NCBI GenBank assembly: GCA_035626395.1 | Contig: DASPNR010000031.1 | Location: 620,001-684,000, forward strand | DNA from: Candidatus Limnocylindrales bacterium | GTDB taxonomy: Bacteria > Desulfobacterota > Binatia > UBA1149 > CAITLU01 | Length of the DNA stretch: 64,000 nt | Reading direction: 5' to 3' | Shown here: positions 7,970-17,534 of the stretch, piece by piece | Layout: every line of letters starts with the position of its first letter | How positions within the stretch are numbered: the first letter of the stretch is position 1 | Notes under the pieces: generated by a model | Told to the model about the DNA's origin: nothing | Seen by the model: the letters and a program-made list of their open reading frames with translations, nothing else | Databases searched by the model: none | Position numbers and translations under genes: made by a program

Positions 7970-10162
7970 GTGGAGCAGGCAGCGGCGATCGTCGGCGCGG
8001 CGGTGATTCTGCAGATTGCTGGCGCACTGCTCGCCTACACTCTGGGGCGCCTGCTGCGCTCGCCCATACTGGAGTGGGTTGTACCGCTCCTTCTTCTCGG
8101 CATTTCCGCCGCCGGAGCATTCCGTCTGCGCGAGGTCACGGCTGCCGGCGCCACGCCGGCAACCGTTGCCGATCAGCTGTCGCTGTGGCTGTCGGCGCTG
8201 ACGACGATCGGCCTGGCCACGGCGAATGCATGGCTGCGCCGCCGCCGGCCGTCGCTGCTCGACCCGCGCAGGTCCCAGGAGCAGGAGCATGCGGCGCGCC
8301 TGTCGCTGTTCCTGAACGAGTTTCCGGCCCACATCTGGACCACCGATCGATCGCTCAGGATCGACACCGTCGCCGGCCGCGGCATCGAATCGCTCGAGCT
8401 GACGGCCGAAGGTCTGCTCGGCCGCAGCGTCGAGGAGGTGTTCACGTCGGTCGGCGTGGTGCCCGAATACATGACCGCTCCTCGCCGGGCGCTGGCCGGC
8501 GAGACGGTGCCGTTTCTGACGCCGGTGCGCGGCAACATGCTCGAAGGTGCCGTCGCGCCGCTGCACGACGGAGACGGAAACATCATCGGCACCATCGGCA
8601 TCAGCCTCAACGTCAGTGAGCGCGAGCGTGCCTCCGAGCAGGCGCGCAGCGAAGAAGAGATCCTTCACGAGATTCTCGATCACACGCCGTCCATCGTCTT
8701 TCTCAAGGACCGCGAGGGGCGGTTCCTCTGGGTGAACCGGCGATGGGAGGAGCTGTCGCGGCGGCCGCGTACCGAGGTCGTGGGCGCCAACGACTACGAC
8801 TTCTTCCCGCCCGAGGCCGCGACGGGCTTCCGGCGCACCGACGCCAAGGTCTGGGCCACCGGCCAGGCTGAGACGTTCGTGGAGCCATTGGTGGGCAAGC
8901 GCCGCTCCCGCACGATGCTGTGCAGCAAGTTCCTGCTGCGGCGCAGCGACGGCACGCCCTATGCCCTGTGCGGGATCGCCAACGACATCACCGAGCGGGC
9001 CCGAATGGAGGAGGAGCTCAAGCGTCGCGAAGCGCTTCTGGTGGAAGCGCAGGCGCTCGCGTCGCTGGCGAGCTGGGAGCTCGATTTCCGCAGCGGCGAG
9101 CATTTCGCCTCCGAGCACATCTACACCATGCTCGGCATCGACGCGCGCGAGAACACGATTTCCACTTTCGACGACTTCCTCGCGCACGTGATCGAGGAAG
9201 ACCGCGCGACCCTGATGGAGGCCGTGCACCGTGCGTTCGTGCAGAACGAGCCGACCGTCGCCGAATTCCGCGTCCGGCAGGGCGACGGACAGATCCGCTG
9301 GCTGCGGGCGCAGGGCAGAATGGACCGCGACGAGGACGGCGTGCCGGTGCGGTTCTATGGCTTCACGCAGGACATCGACGAGGAGCGGCGTGCGGAAGAG
9401 GAGATCCGGCGCCTGACCTCGCAGCTCGAGCACGGCGTGCGCGAGCGTACGCTGCAACTCGAAGGCGCGGTGCAGGAGCTGAGCAGCTTCAGCTACGCCG
9501 TCTCCCACGATCTTCGCCAGCCGCTGCGCTCGATCGCCGGATTCCTGGCGCTGATGGAAGAGGAAGCCGGCGATAGCCTGGGCAGCGTCGCGCACTACCT
9601 GGAGCGTGCGCGGACCGCCACCCGCCGCATGGACAACATCATCGGCGATCTGCTTGCGCTTGCTCGCGTCACGCATGCACCGCTGCGGCGCGACCGCCTC
9701 GACCTGACCGAGCTCGCTCGCGAGATCTCCATCGAGCTCAGCCGTTCCGAGCCGAACCGCGACGTGCAGTGGGAGCTCAGTGACGGCCTGTCTGCCTCGG
9801 CCGACCCCGGCCTTGCGCGCCTGGTGCTGCAGAACCTGATGAGCAACGCCTTCAAGTTCACCCGCAAGACCCCGCGCCCGGTCATCGAAGTGGGCTCGCG
9901 CGAGATCGACGGACAGACGGTTCTGTACGTGCGCGACAACGGTGTCGGCTTCGACATGGCGCGCGCCAAGCGCTTGTTCGAGCCGTTCCAGCGCCTCCAC
10001 GATGCCGCCGAGTTCGAAGGCAGCGGGATCGGCCTGGCAACGGTAGCCCGCATCGTGCGTCATCACGGCGGCTGGATCCGGGCCGAATCGCGCCCACAGC
10101 ACGGCGCCACGTTCCTGTTCACGCTCCCGGCTGCCGTGGAGACCGAAGAGGAGGCGGCGTGA
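7970..10162 (+). CDS. Membrane PAS-domain sensor histidine kinase
   Basis: A 730-residue sensor kinase. Two or three hydrophobic segments in the first 85 residues anchor it in the inner membrane. Three PAS domains follow (about 110-215, 225-345 and 350-485; the last is of the WELDFRSG/PAS_3 type), then a HisKA dimerisation helix with SYAVSHDLRQPLR and phospho-acceptor H513. The HATPase domain has LMSNAFKFT (N box), VRDNGVGFD (G1) and GSGIGLATV (G2). The kinase core is of the phytochrome-like subfamily. The GTG at 7970 precedes the first membrane segment. The next gene is a paralogue starting five bases after this stop. No receiver domain is fused, and no DNA-binding regulator is adjacent. The sensed signal is unknown. 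Confidence 0.9.
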   Translation: MEQAAAIVGAAVILQIAGALLAYTLGRLLRSPILEWVVPLLLLGISAAGAFRLREVTAAGATPATVADQLSLWLSALTTIGLATANAWLRRRRPSLLDPRRSQEQEHAARLSLFLNEFPAHIWTTDRSLRIDTVAGRGIESLELTAEGLLGRSVEEVFTSVGVVPEYMTAPRRALAGETVPFLTPVRGNMLEGAVAPLHDGDGNIIGTIGISLNVSERERASEQARSEEEILHEILDHTPSIVFLKDREGRFLWVNRRWEELSRRPRTEVVGANDYDFFPPEAATGFRRTDAKVWATGQAETFVEPLVGKRRSRTMLCSKFLLRRSDGTPYALCGIANDITERARMEEELKRREALLVEAQALASLASWELDFRSGEHFASEHIYTMLGIDARENTISTFDDFLAHVIEEDRATLMEAVHRAFVQNEPTVAEFRVRQGDGQIRWLRAQGRMDRDEDGVPVRFYGFTQDIDEERRAEEEIRRLTSQLEHGVRERTLQLEGAVQELSSFSYAVSHDLRQPLRSIAGFLALMEEEAGDSLGSVAHYLERARTATRRMDNIIGDLLALARVTHAPLRRDRLDLTELAREISIELSRSEPNRDVQWELSDGLSASADPGLARLVLQNLMSNAFKFTRKTPRPVIEVGSREIDGQTVLYVRDNGVGFDMARAKRLFEPFQRLHDAAEFEGSGIGLATVARIVRHHGGWIRAESRPQHGATFLFTLPAAVETEEEAA

Positions 10163-10166
10163 TCGC

Positions 10167-12188
10167 GTGAGCGCACTGGCCGAAACGTGGCCCTGGTGGA
10201 GCGTGCTCGCGCAGCTCGCCGTGCTCGCGCTGGCCGCGCGCGCTCTGCTGGCGGGCATTCAACCATCGCGTCCCGCTCCGGGCGCGACGCCGGCGGACGC
10301 GGCCGCCGTTGCGCGCCGGCGCGTGCTGGCCCTGATGGTCGAGCAGCTTCCCGCGCACATCTGGACGGTCGATGACAAGCTGCGCTTCGTCAGCGCCGGC
10401 GGACGGGGTCTGGAGGCGCTCGGCTTCAAGCCGCAGGACCTTACGGGCCGCTCCGTGCGCATCATCAGCGGGGCCGAAGGCCTGTCCGAGTACAATCACG
10501 AGATCCATGCGCGGGCGCTGGCGGGCGAGACCGTGCGCTTTCGCCGCTGCATGGGCGAGGCGACCATCGAAGGCGCGGTCGGGCCCATCCGCGACACCGA
10601 GGGCACGATCACCGGCGTTGCCGGCGTGGGCATCGACGTCACCGCTCAGGCCGCCGCCGAAGAGCTGGCGCGGGCAACCGCGCAGACGATGCAGGAGATT
10701 CTCGATCACGCGCCGGCCAGCATCTTCATCCGCGACCTCGACGGCCGCCTCACCTTTGCCAATCGCAGCTGGGAGACGTTCACCGGCAGGACGCGCCAGG
10801 AAGCCGTCGGCACCACCTTCCACGAGCTGTACCCGCCGGAGCTGGCCGAGGTGTACGAGCGCAATTTCCGCGATGCGCTGGCGTCCACAGAGGCGGTGTC
10901 GGTCATCGAGAAGGGCATGGTCGGCGGCGAGGAACGCTCGTTCCTGACCGTGCGCTTTCCGCTGCGCCGGCGCGACGGCACGGTCTACGCGCTGTGCGGC
11001 ATCTCGACCGACCGTACCGATCACATTCGCATGCAGGAGGAGCTGCGGCGGCGTCAGGAGCTGCTCGATCACGCACAGGCGATGGCGCGCCTGGCCAGCT
11101 GGGAGACCAACCTGCGCACCGGCGAGCGCTACTGGTCCTCGCACATGTACGCGATCCTCGGGCGCGAGCCCGATTCGGTGGCGGATCGGCAGGGCTACTC
11201 GCCCGATCTGCTGCTCGCGCACGTCGTCGACGAGGACAGGCCGCGCGCGATGGAAGAGGTGATGGCGGCGCTCTTCCAGGAGAAGCAGTACCGCGTGCAG
11301 TATCGCGTGCGCCGCGCCGACGGCCGCCTGGCCTGGCTGCTGGTGGTCGGCAACGTCGAGCGCGACGAGGACGGTGCGCCCGTGCGCTTCTACGGGTTCG
11401 TCCAGGACATCACCGAGCGCATGGAGGCCACCCAGGAGATCAGCGTGCTCAACGAGCGCCTCGAGGAGCGCGTCCGCCAGCGCTCGCAGCGGCTGGAAGT
11501 CGCGGTCAAGGAGCTGAGCAGCTTCAGCTACGCGGTATCGCACGACCTGCGGCAGCCTCTGCGGGCGATCGCCGGCTACATGTCGCTGCTCGAGGAAGAA
11601 GTGGGGCAGCGCCTGCCGCAGGAGGCGCGTCAGTTCATCGGCCGCGTGCAGGCAGCGGCACGGCGCATGGACGCGATCATCGACGACCTGCTCGCGCTTT
11701 CGCGCGTCTCGCACGTGTCGTTCGAACGCATCGCGCTCGACCTGAGCGCGATGGCCCGCGACGTGGCCGGGGACGTTTCGGCTGCGGATCCGTCGCGCGA
11801 CGTGCGCTGGGTGATCGAGGAGGGCCTGACCGTGCATGCCGACAAGGGGCTGGTGCGCATCATCCTTCAGAACCTGTTCGGCAACGCCTTCAAATTCAGC
11901 CGCGGGCGTGAGCAGGCCGTGATCGAGCTCGGGAGCGAAGTCGAAGACGGCGAGCGCGTCTACTTCGTCCGCGACAACGGCGCCGGCTTCGACTCGGCCC
12001 ATGCGCAGCGCCTGTTCCAGCCCTTCCAGCGCCTGCACGATGCATCGCGGTTCGAAGGGACCGGCATCGGTCTGGCGACGGTTGCACGTGTCGTGCGCCG
12101 TCACGGTGGATGGATTCGCGCGCAGTCGGCGCCGGATCAGGGCGCGACGTTCCGCTTCACGCTGGCTGCGAAAGACGACGCGAGCTGA
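10167..12188 (+). CDS. PAS-domain sensor histidine kinase, paralogue of preceding gene
   Basis: A 673-residue kinase with one N-terminal membrane helix (AVLALAARALLAG), three PAS domains (about 50-150, 165-290, 300-430), HisKA motif SYAVSHDLRQPLR with H459, and a HATPase domain with LFGNAFKFS, VRDNGAGFD and GTGIGLATV. It resembles the preceding kinase throughout: HIWT opening the first PAS, ILDH opening the second, FYGF(T/V)QDI closing the third. A tandem duplication is therefore likely. The GTG start at 10167 lies five bases after the upstream stop, with a GAGGAGG Shine-Dalgarno inside the end of that gene, so the two are co-translated. Lower membrane content than its sibling suggests a different input. 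Confidence 0.9.
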   Translation: MSALAETWPWWSVLAQLAVLALAARALLAGIQPSRPAPGATPADAAAVARRRVLALMVEQLPAHIWTVDDKLRFVSAGGRGLEALGFKPQDLTGRSVRIISGAEGLSEYNHEIHARALAGETVRFRRCMGEATIEGAVGPIRDTEGTITGVAGVGIDVTAQAAAEELARATAQTMQEILDHAPASIFIRDLDGRLTFANRSWETFTGRTRQEAVGTTFHELYPPELAEVYERNFRDALASTEAVSVIEKGMVGGEERSFLTVRFPLRRRDGTVYALCGISTDRTDHIRMQEELRRRQELLDHAQAMARLASWETNLRTGERYWSSHMYAILGREPDSVADRQGYSPDLLLAHVVDEDRPRAMEEVMAALFQEKQYRVQYRVRRADGRLAWLLVVGNVERDEDGAPVRFYGFVQDITERMEATQEISVLNERLEERVRQRSQRLEVAVKELSSFSYAVSHDLRQPLRAIAGYMSLLEEEVGQRLPQEARQFIGRVQAAARRMDAIIDDLLALSRVSHVSFERIALDLSAMARDVAGDVSAADPSRDVRWVIEEGLTVHADKGLVRIILQNLFGNAFKFSRGREQAVIELGSEVEDGERVYFVRDNGAGFDSAHAQRLFQPFQRLHDASRFEGTGIGLATVARVVRRHGGWIRAQSAPDQGATFRFTLAAKDDAS

Positions 12189-12390
12189 GCTTCGCTTTCT
12201 GGTCGACCCCCGCCGCCGGTCGCCGTCGCCGGCCTCGAAGTCGGGCAGGCGTGCGCGATCCTGCTGCCGGGGCCGCGACAGGTACCAGCATGCGGGGTGC
12301 GCCGCGGCCACCCGAAGGTATAAATCTTTCGCACAGGCCTTGGCCGCCCGGTGCGCGTGTTACGTTGCGAAGCGTGCGTGCGATGCGGCG

Positions 12391-12412
12391 CCCAGGGGCA
12401 CCGGTCCCTGGG
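12391..12412 (+). other. Inverted repeat upstream of ku
   Basis: CCCAGGG and CCCTGGG flank an 8-base loop in the roughly 290-base gap before the Ku gene. There is no T-run after it, so it is not a typical terminator. It could be an operator or a leader hairpin. Confidence 0.25.
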
Positions 12413-12482
12413 TGGGCGGTAGTCGAGCGGTGGAGACGCGCACGAAAGCTTGCAGCGCCTCGCGCCCAAGGAGCTCGTCACC

Positions 12483-13433
12483 ATGGCCCGTTCGATCTGG
12501 AAAGGAAGCCTCGCGTTCGGACTCGTCGAGATTCCGGTTTCGCTCGTGGCGGCCGAAGAGGCCGACGAGCTGGCGTTCCACCAGATCGACCGCCGCACCT
12601 TCTCGCGCGTGGGCACGACGCGCATCAACAAGGAGACGGGCGAGCCGGTGCCGTGGAGCGAGATCGTCAAAGGCTACGAGTACGAGCCCGACGAATACGT
12701 GATCCTCTCCGACGAGGAGCTGCGGCGTGCCAACGTCAAAGCGACCAAGACCATCGAGATCGAGGACTTCGTCGACCAGGCGGAGATCGACCCCCGCTAC
12801 TACGAACGCCCCTACTATCTGGAGCCGATCAAGAAGGGCTCGAAGAGCTACGCGCTGCTGCGCGAGACGCTCGAGCGAACCAAAAAGGTCGGGATCGCAC
12901 GCGTGGTGTTGCGCACGCGCCAGCGCATCGGCGCCGTGATGGTGCGCGACGGCGTGCTCGTCCTGGAGCTGCTGCGTTACGCCTACGAGCTGCGTGACCC
13001 GAAGAAGATGGACCTGCAGGTGCCGGCCGATGCCGAGGAGCTGGGTGTCAGCGACCGCGAGGTCAAGATGGCCGAACGCCTGGTGCAGGGCATGAGCGCA
13101 CGGTGGAACCCGAAGAAATACAAGGACGACTATCGTGACGACGTCCTGGCGATGATCCAGAAGAAGATCAAGGCCGGCCACACGCACGTGATCGAGGTGC
13201 CCGACGCCGAAGGCGAGGCCGACGAGACACCGCGTGCCGATGTGGTGGATCTGATGCCTCTGCTCAAGAAGAGCCTCGAGTCGCGCGAGGCCAAGGTGTC
13301 ACGCTCGGTGGCGGCGCGCGCGAGCTCGGGCGAGAACGAAAAGCCGAAGACGGCCAAGTCCAGCGCCAGGAAAACCGGCGGCAACAAGAAGAGCTCGGGC
13401 GGTGAAGGCCGTGGTACGCGGCGGAGTGCGTGA
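12483..13433 (+). CDS. ku: Ku protein, bacterial non-homologous end joining
   Basis: Ku forms a homodimeric ring on DNA double-strand-break ends and recruits the LigD ligase. The 316-residue protein begins with the family signature MARSIWKGSLAFGLVEIPVSL. It has the beta-barrel core through about residue 250 (YYERPYYLEPIKKGSKSYALL, MDLQVPADAEEL) and a Lys/Ser-rich tail to the end, which in other bacteria helps DNA binding. The ATG at 12483 has an AAGGAG Shine-Dalgarno at 12468-12473. The stop overlaps the GTG start of ligD, so the two proteins are translationally coupled and form a two-gene repair operon. Confidence 0.95.
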   Translation: MARSIWKGSLAFGLVEIPVSLVAAEEADELAFHQIDRRTFSRVGTTRINKETGEPVPWSEIVKGYEYEPDEYVILSDEELRRANVKATKTIEIEDFVDQAEIDPRYYERPYYLEPIKKGSKSYALLRETLERTKKVGIARVVLRTRQRIGAVMVRDGVLVLELLRYAYELRDPKKMDLQVPADAEELGVSDREVKMAERLVQGMSARWNPKKYKDDYRDDVLAMIQKKIKAGHTHVIEVPDAEGEADETPRADVVDLMPLLKKSLESREAKVSRSVAARASSGENEKPKTAKSSARKTGGNKKSSGGEGRGTRRSA

Positions 13434-15400
13434 AGATTGCCGATCGCAGCGGCTCCCGAACCGATGCAGCGTCGGTGCGCGGCGCGCGTGCGGCTCCGAT
13501 GCCGGAATGGATCGAGCCGAGCCTTTGCACGCTGGTGACGGCGCCGCCGGCCGGCGGCGACTGGCTTCACGAGATCAAGCTCGACGGCTATCGCATCCTG
13601 GCGCGAGTCGAGGACGGGCAGGCGCGGCTGCTGTCGCGCAACGGCAAGGATTGGACCGGCCAGTTCGCATCCATCGCCCGCGCCGTGGCCGCTCTTCCCT
13701 TCGAGCGCGCCATCCTCGACGGCGAGGTCGTGATCCTGAAAGCCGACGGCACCACCAGCTTCCAGGAGCTGCAGAACGCGCTCAGCCGCCAGGGCCAGAG
13801 CGGCATCACCTACTTCGCGTTCGACCTGCTGCACTTCGGCGACCATGACCTGACGGCGGCGCCGCTGCGCGAGCGCAAGCGCCTGCTGCAGGCCGCGCTT
13901 GCGCCGTCCGACACGGCAGGAGTCATCCGCTACACCGACCACGTTCAGGGCAGCGGCGTCGAGTTCTATCGCCAGGCATGTGCGCACGGCCTGGAGGGGA
14001 CCATCGCCAAGCGCGCCGAATCGCCCTACAGGTCCGGCCGCTCGCGCGACTGGCTCAAGATGAAGTGCCTGCAGGGGCAGGAGTTCGTCATCGGCGGCTA
14101 CACCGAAGGCACCGGCAGCCGCACCGGCTTCGGCGCACTTCTGCTCGGCGTCAACGAGGAGGCGGGGCTTCGGTACGCCGGCCGCGTCGGCACGGGCTTT
14201 ACCGAGACCTCGCTGCGCGAGCTGTCCGAGCGGCTGCGCGCGCTCGAGCGCAGGCAATGCCCGTTCTCGAAGCGCCCCACCGACATCCGCGCCGGCGTGC
14301 ACTGGGTCGAGCCCGAGCTGGTTGCCGAGGTGGTGTTTCTCGGGTGGACCCGCGATGGGCTTCTGCGCCAGCCGTCGTTTCGCGGTCTGCGCAGCGACAA
14401 GCGTGCGGCCGACATCGTGCGAGAGCAGCCGCTGGCGGCGCCGCCTCCCGCGCAGGTACGCAGCGATGCGCGCGTGGCTACGCGGGTCGCCGGAATCCGC
14501 ATCACCAATCCGGCCAAGGTGCTGTATCCGGATCCGGGCGTGACCAAGTACGAGCTGGCGCAGTACTACGACATGGTCGCGGAGTGGATGGTGCCGCACG
14601 TGTCGCATCGGCCGCTGACGCTGGTGCGCTGCCCGGACGGCTACGAAGGCGAGTGCTTCTTTCAAAAGAACGTCGCCGAGGGCACGCCGCCGCAGGTCGG
14701 GCGCGTACACATTCCCGATCTCAAGGAGATCGAGGATTCCACGTACCAGTACGTCAAGGATGCGGCCGGGCTGGTCGCGCTGCTGCAGCTCGGCGTGCTC
14801 GAGTTCCATATCTGGGGCTCGCGCCAGCAGCACCTCGAGCAGCCCGACCGCGTCACGTTCGATCTGGATCCGGGTCCTGGCGTCTCCTACGAAGAGGTCA
14901 TCGAGGGCGCGCTTCTGGTGCGCGACACGCTGGCGCGGCTGCAGCTGCGCAGCCGCGTGATGCTGACCGGCGGGAAAGGCCTGCATGTCGTGCTTCCTCT
15001 CGAGCCCGAGCACGACTGGGCAACGGTCAAGGACTTCTCACACGCGTTCGTGCAGGCGCTGGTGCGCTCCCATCCGACGCGCTACACGGCGCACCTGGCC
15101 AAAGTTCGTCGCGAGCGCAAGATCTTCCTCGACTATCTTCGCAACGGACGCGGGGCCACGGCGGTCGCCCCCTACTCGACGCGCGCGCGTGCCGGCGCGC
15201 CGGTGGCCGTTCCCATCGATTGGGACGAGCTGCGCCCGTCGCTGCTGCCGAATGCATTCAACGTCCGCAACCTCGCTCGGCGGATGCAGCGCGTCGCCGA
15301 CCCGTGGCTGCAACAGGAGATCGCTCCGCAATGGCTCGGCAAGACGCTGTCGGACGCTCGTGCCGCGCTCGGCCCGCACAAGCGCAAGAGCACGCGCTGA
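13430..15400 (+). CDS. ligD: ATP-dependent DNA ligase D, ligase plus polymerase domains
   Basis: LigD seals Ku-bound breaks and fills gaps. In this 656-residue protein the ligase domain is N-terminal, with adenylated lysine K50 in HEIKLDGYR, nucleotidyltransferase motifs ILDGEVV and GLEGTIAKR, and an OB-fold to about residue 320. The archaeo-eukaryotic-primase-type polymerase domain is C-terminal. It starts near RITNPAKVLYPD and has metal-binding D478 and D480 in FDLDPG and the GGKGLHVVLPL segment. The 3'-phosphoesterase domain present in many LigD proteins is absent here and was not found elsewhere in the window. The GTG start at 13430 overlaps the Ku stop by four bases. Confidence 0.93.
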   Translation: MKIADRSGSRTDAASVRGARAAPMPEWIEPSLCTLVTAPPAGGDWLHEIKLDGYRILARVEDGQARLLSRNGKDWTGQFASIARAVAALPFERAILDGEVVILKADGTTSFQELQNALSRQGQSGITYFAFDLLHFGDHDLTAAPLRERKRLLQAALAPSDTAGVIRYTDHVQGSGVEFYRQACAHGLEGTIAKRAESPYRSGRSRDWLKMKCLQGQEFVIGGYTEGTGSRTGFGALLLGVNEEAGLRYAGRVGTGFTETSLRELSERLRALERRQCPFSKRPTDIRAGVHWVEPELVAEVVFLGWTRDGLLRQPSFRGLRSDKRAADIVREQPLAAPPPAQVRSDARVATRVAGIRITNPAKVLYPDPGVTKYELAQYYDMVAEWMVPHVSHRPLTLVRCPDGYEGECFFQKNVAEGTPPQVGRVHIPDLKEIEDSTYQYVKDAAGLVALLQLGVLEFHIWGSRQQHLEQPDRVTFDLDPGPGVSYEEVIEGALLVRDTLARLQLRSRVMLTGGKGLHVVLPLEPEHDWATVKDFSHAFVQALVRSHPTRYTAHLAKVRRERKIFLDYLRNGRGATAVAPYSTRARAGAPVAVPIDWDELRPSLLPNAFNVRNLARRMQRVADPWLQQEIAPQWLGKTLSDARAALGPHKRKSTR

Positions 15401-15427
15401 ACGACCCTACGCGCTGCAGCGGTGAGG

Positions 15428-17077
15428 TCACCGCGCCAGCGGCAGCGTCATATAGAACGTCGCGCCATTGCGGGCATCGCTCTGCGCCCACACGCGACCG
15501 CCGTGACGCTCGACGACTCGGCGCACGGTTGCCAGACCGATGCCGGTGCCGTCGAACTCGCCGTCGGTGTGGAGCCGCTCGAAGACCCGGAACAGCTTGT
15601 CACCGTACTGCGGGTCGAAACCGATGCCGTTGTCGCGCACGAACAGGACCGCCTGCCCGGGCGGTGCCTGGTCGTCGTTCTCGACGCCGATCTCGATGAT
15701 CGACTGGTCGCGTGGCATCGAGAACTTGATGGCGTTCGAAAGCAGGTTCGCCAGTGCCGTGCGCAGAAGCGCGCGGTCCGCCTGCACGGCCGGAAGCGCG
15801 CCCACGCTCCATTGGATGGGCCGGTCCTGGTTCTCCGCGCTCAGCTCGCGCTGCAGCTCGCGCACCAGCTGGGCCACGTCGACGCGCTCGGTGCGCAGCC
15901 CGGTGCGCCCCGTGCGAGAGAACGCGAGCAGATCGTCGACGAGCCGGCCGAGCTTGCTGGCGGCGGCCGAAATGCTTTGGAGATGCCGCCGCGACGTCTC
16001 ATCGAACGACTCCGCGCGCACCAGCAGCAGATTGGCGAATCCGTCCAGATGCCGCAGCGGCGCGCGAAGGTCGTGCGCCACCGCCGACGTGAACGCCTCC
16101 AGCTCGCGCGTGGTGGCCTCGAGGCCGGCGGTGCGTTCGACGACCCGCTCTTCGAGCACGGCGTTGAGGTGCTGGAGCACGCCGTTGAGCTGCTGGACCT
16201 CGGCCTCGGCACGGCGGCGCTCGCTGATGGCCGCCGCCAGCACCATCCCCGACGACGCGAGCACGGCCATGAAGCTCTGCAACGCGAGCAGGTTTTGTGC
16301 GGCGTTTGCTGTGGCGAACGGTCCCGACTCGCGGGCGGTGCTCTGCGTCGCGATCAGCGACACGACCATGGTTGCGCCGGCAGCGCCCGGCGGCCCGAAG
16401 CGCAGCGCGCCCCATATGATGAACGGAAACATCGCGTACGCGCCGCTATTGCCGCCAAAGAAGCGCTGCTCGAACACGATCAGCGCAGCCAGCAGCAACC
16501 CCGTCAGCAGAGCCAGCGCCTCGCGCGGTCGCGCCAGCAGCCCGCCCAGGCGAGGCGCGCTCCGCCACGTCAACAGCACCGGCGCGACGATCAGGCTTCC
16601 CATCGCATCACCGAGCCACCACGTCAGGAGCGCGCTGCCGTACTGTTCCTCCGGCAGCACGCCGGCAAGCCACGCGCTGTTCACGCCGATGAGCGCGCTG
16701 GCGGCGGGGCTGACGACGGCGGCCACGGCGATCAGGGACAACGCGTCCTGCACACGATCCAGCGACTTGCGAAAGCCCACGACGCCGAGAAGCTGCGCTG
16801 CGATGACGGCTTCCAGCGTATTGCCGAAAGCGATCGGCAGCGTGACCACCAACGGTACGCCGATCGAGAGATTGGTCAGGAAGGCGCCGAGCGCGATGCC
16901 GGGCCACAGCGCAGGTGCCAGCAGCATCGCTGCAACGGCCATTCCCGTCGGCGGCCACACTGGAGCGGCCAGGCCGCCGATGGCCGCGAGCGACAGGCCC
17001 GCGCGAGCGGTGGCGAGGTAGGCAAGCGCAAGTAGAGCGATCTTTGCGCTCCGCGGAAGATTGCGCCGACCCATCAC
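15428..17077 (-). CDS. MASE1-type membrane sensor histidine kinase
   Basis: A 549-residue kinase. Residues 1-270 form a MASE1-like integral membrane sensor with eight or so hydrophobic helices; typical features are PVWPPTGMAVA near residue 40 and the WWLGDAMGSLIVAP segment. A coiled-coil (AEAEVQQLNGVLQHLNAVLEERV) connects to HisKA with [12 protein letters not shown] and phospho-acceptor H335. The HATPase follows with LLSNAIKFS, VRDNGIGFD and [13 protein letters not shown] at 17077 is followed directly by an ATG at 17074, and either could start. The receiver-domain gene ends 16 bases upstream on the same strand, so the pair is probably a two-component system in one operon. Confidence 0.9.
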   Translation of the reverse strand: MMGRRNLPRSAKIALLALAYLATARAGLSLAAIGGLAAPVWPPTGMAVAAMLLAPALWPGIALGAFLTNLSIGVPLVVTLPIAFGNTLEAVIAAQLLGVVGFRKSLDRVQDALSLIAVAAVVSPAASALIGVNSAWLAGVLPEEQYGSALLTWWLGDAMGSLIVAPVLLTWRSAPRLGGLLARPREALALLTGLLLAALIVFEQRFFGGNSGAYAMFPFIIWGALRFGPPGAAGATMVVSLIATQSTARESGPFATANAAQNLLALQSFMAVLASSGMVLAAAISERRRAEAEVQQLNGVLQHLNAVLEERVVERTAGLEATTRELEAFTSAVAHDLRAPLRHLDGFANLLLVRAESFDETSRRHLQSISAAASKLGRLVDDLLAFSRTGRTGLRTERVDVAQLVRELQRELSAENQDRPIQWSVGALPAVQADRALLRTALANLLSNAIKFSMPRDQSIIEIGVENDDQAPPGQAVLFVRDNGIGFDPQYGDKLFRVFERLHTDGEFDGTGIGLATVRRVVERHGGRVWAQSDARNGATFYMTLPLAR

Positions 17078-17093
17078 CGTGACTCGCCGAGAT

Positions 17094-17534
17094 CTACTCC
17101 GGATGCGGTGGCGGGATGTTCACTTTGGCCCAGAACGCACTGAGCAGCCGCAGCGTCTCCGCGAACCGTTCGAACTCCACGGGCTTGACCACGTACGCGT
17201 TCGCGCCCAGGCGGTAGGCCTCGAGGATGTCGCGATGCTGGGCGGAGGAGGTCAGGACGACCACCGGGATCAGCGACAGCGTCTCATCCCCCTTGATCTG
17301 TCGCAGAACGTCGAGACCGTTGATGCGCGGCATCTTGAGGTCGAGAAGGACCAGCGCAGGATTGCCGGGCTCGCGGGTCGCGTACGGCCCGCGCCGATAC
17401 AGATAATCAAGAACCGCCACTCCGTCGCGCAGCAGGATGAGGGACTGCGCGTCCTCCTCGAGATCCAGAGCCCGCGTGGTCAGCTCGGCATCGTTGGCGT
17501 CGTCTTCGGCGAGAAGAATCAGCTTGGATTCCAC
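17094..17534 (-). CDS. Single-domain response regulator, Rcp1-like
   Basis: A 146-residue stand-alone receiver domain. The acidic pocket (D11, D12 in AEDDAND), phospho-acceptor D65 in LVLLDLKMP, the TSS near residue 95 and K117 in YVVKPVEF are all present. It belongs to the Rcp1-like group that receives phosphate from phytochrome-type kinases. It has no output domain, so it probably acts by protein contact or as a phosphate shuttle. It precedes the MASE1 kinase on the same strand. It is the only stand-alone receiver in the window and could also serve the other phytochrome-like kinases nearby. It starts with GTG. Confidence 0.88.
   Translation of the reverse strand: MESKLILLAEDDANDAELTTRALDLEEDAQSLILLRDGVAVLDYLYRRGPYATREPGNPALVLLDLKMPRINGLDVLRQIKGDETLSLIPVVVLTSSAQHRDILEAYRLGANAYVVKPVEFERFAETLRLLSAFWAKVNIPPPHPE

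Noticed and set aside
12391..12412. Terminator after the second PAS kinase
   Set aside because: The hairpin lacks a T-run and lies about 200 bases after the stop, close to ku. It is listed only as an inverted repeat.
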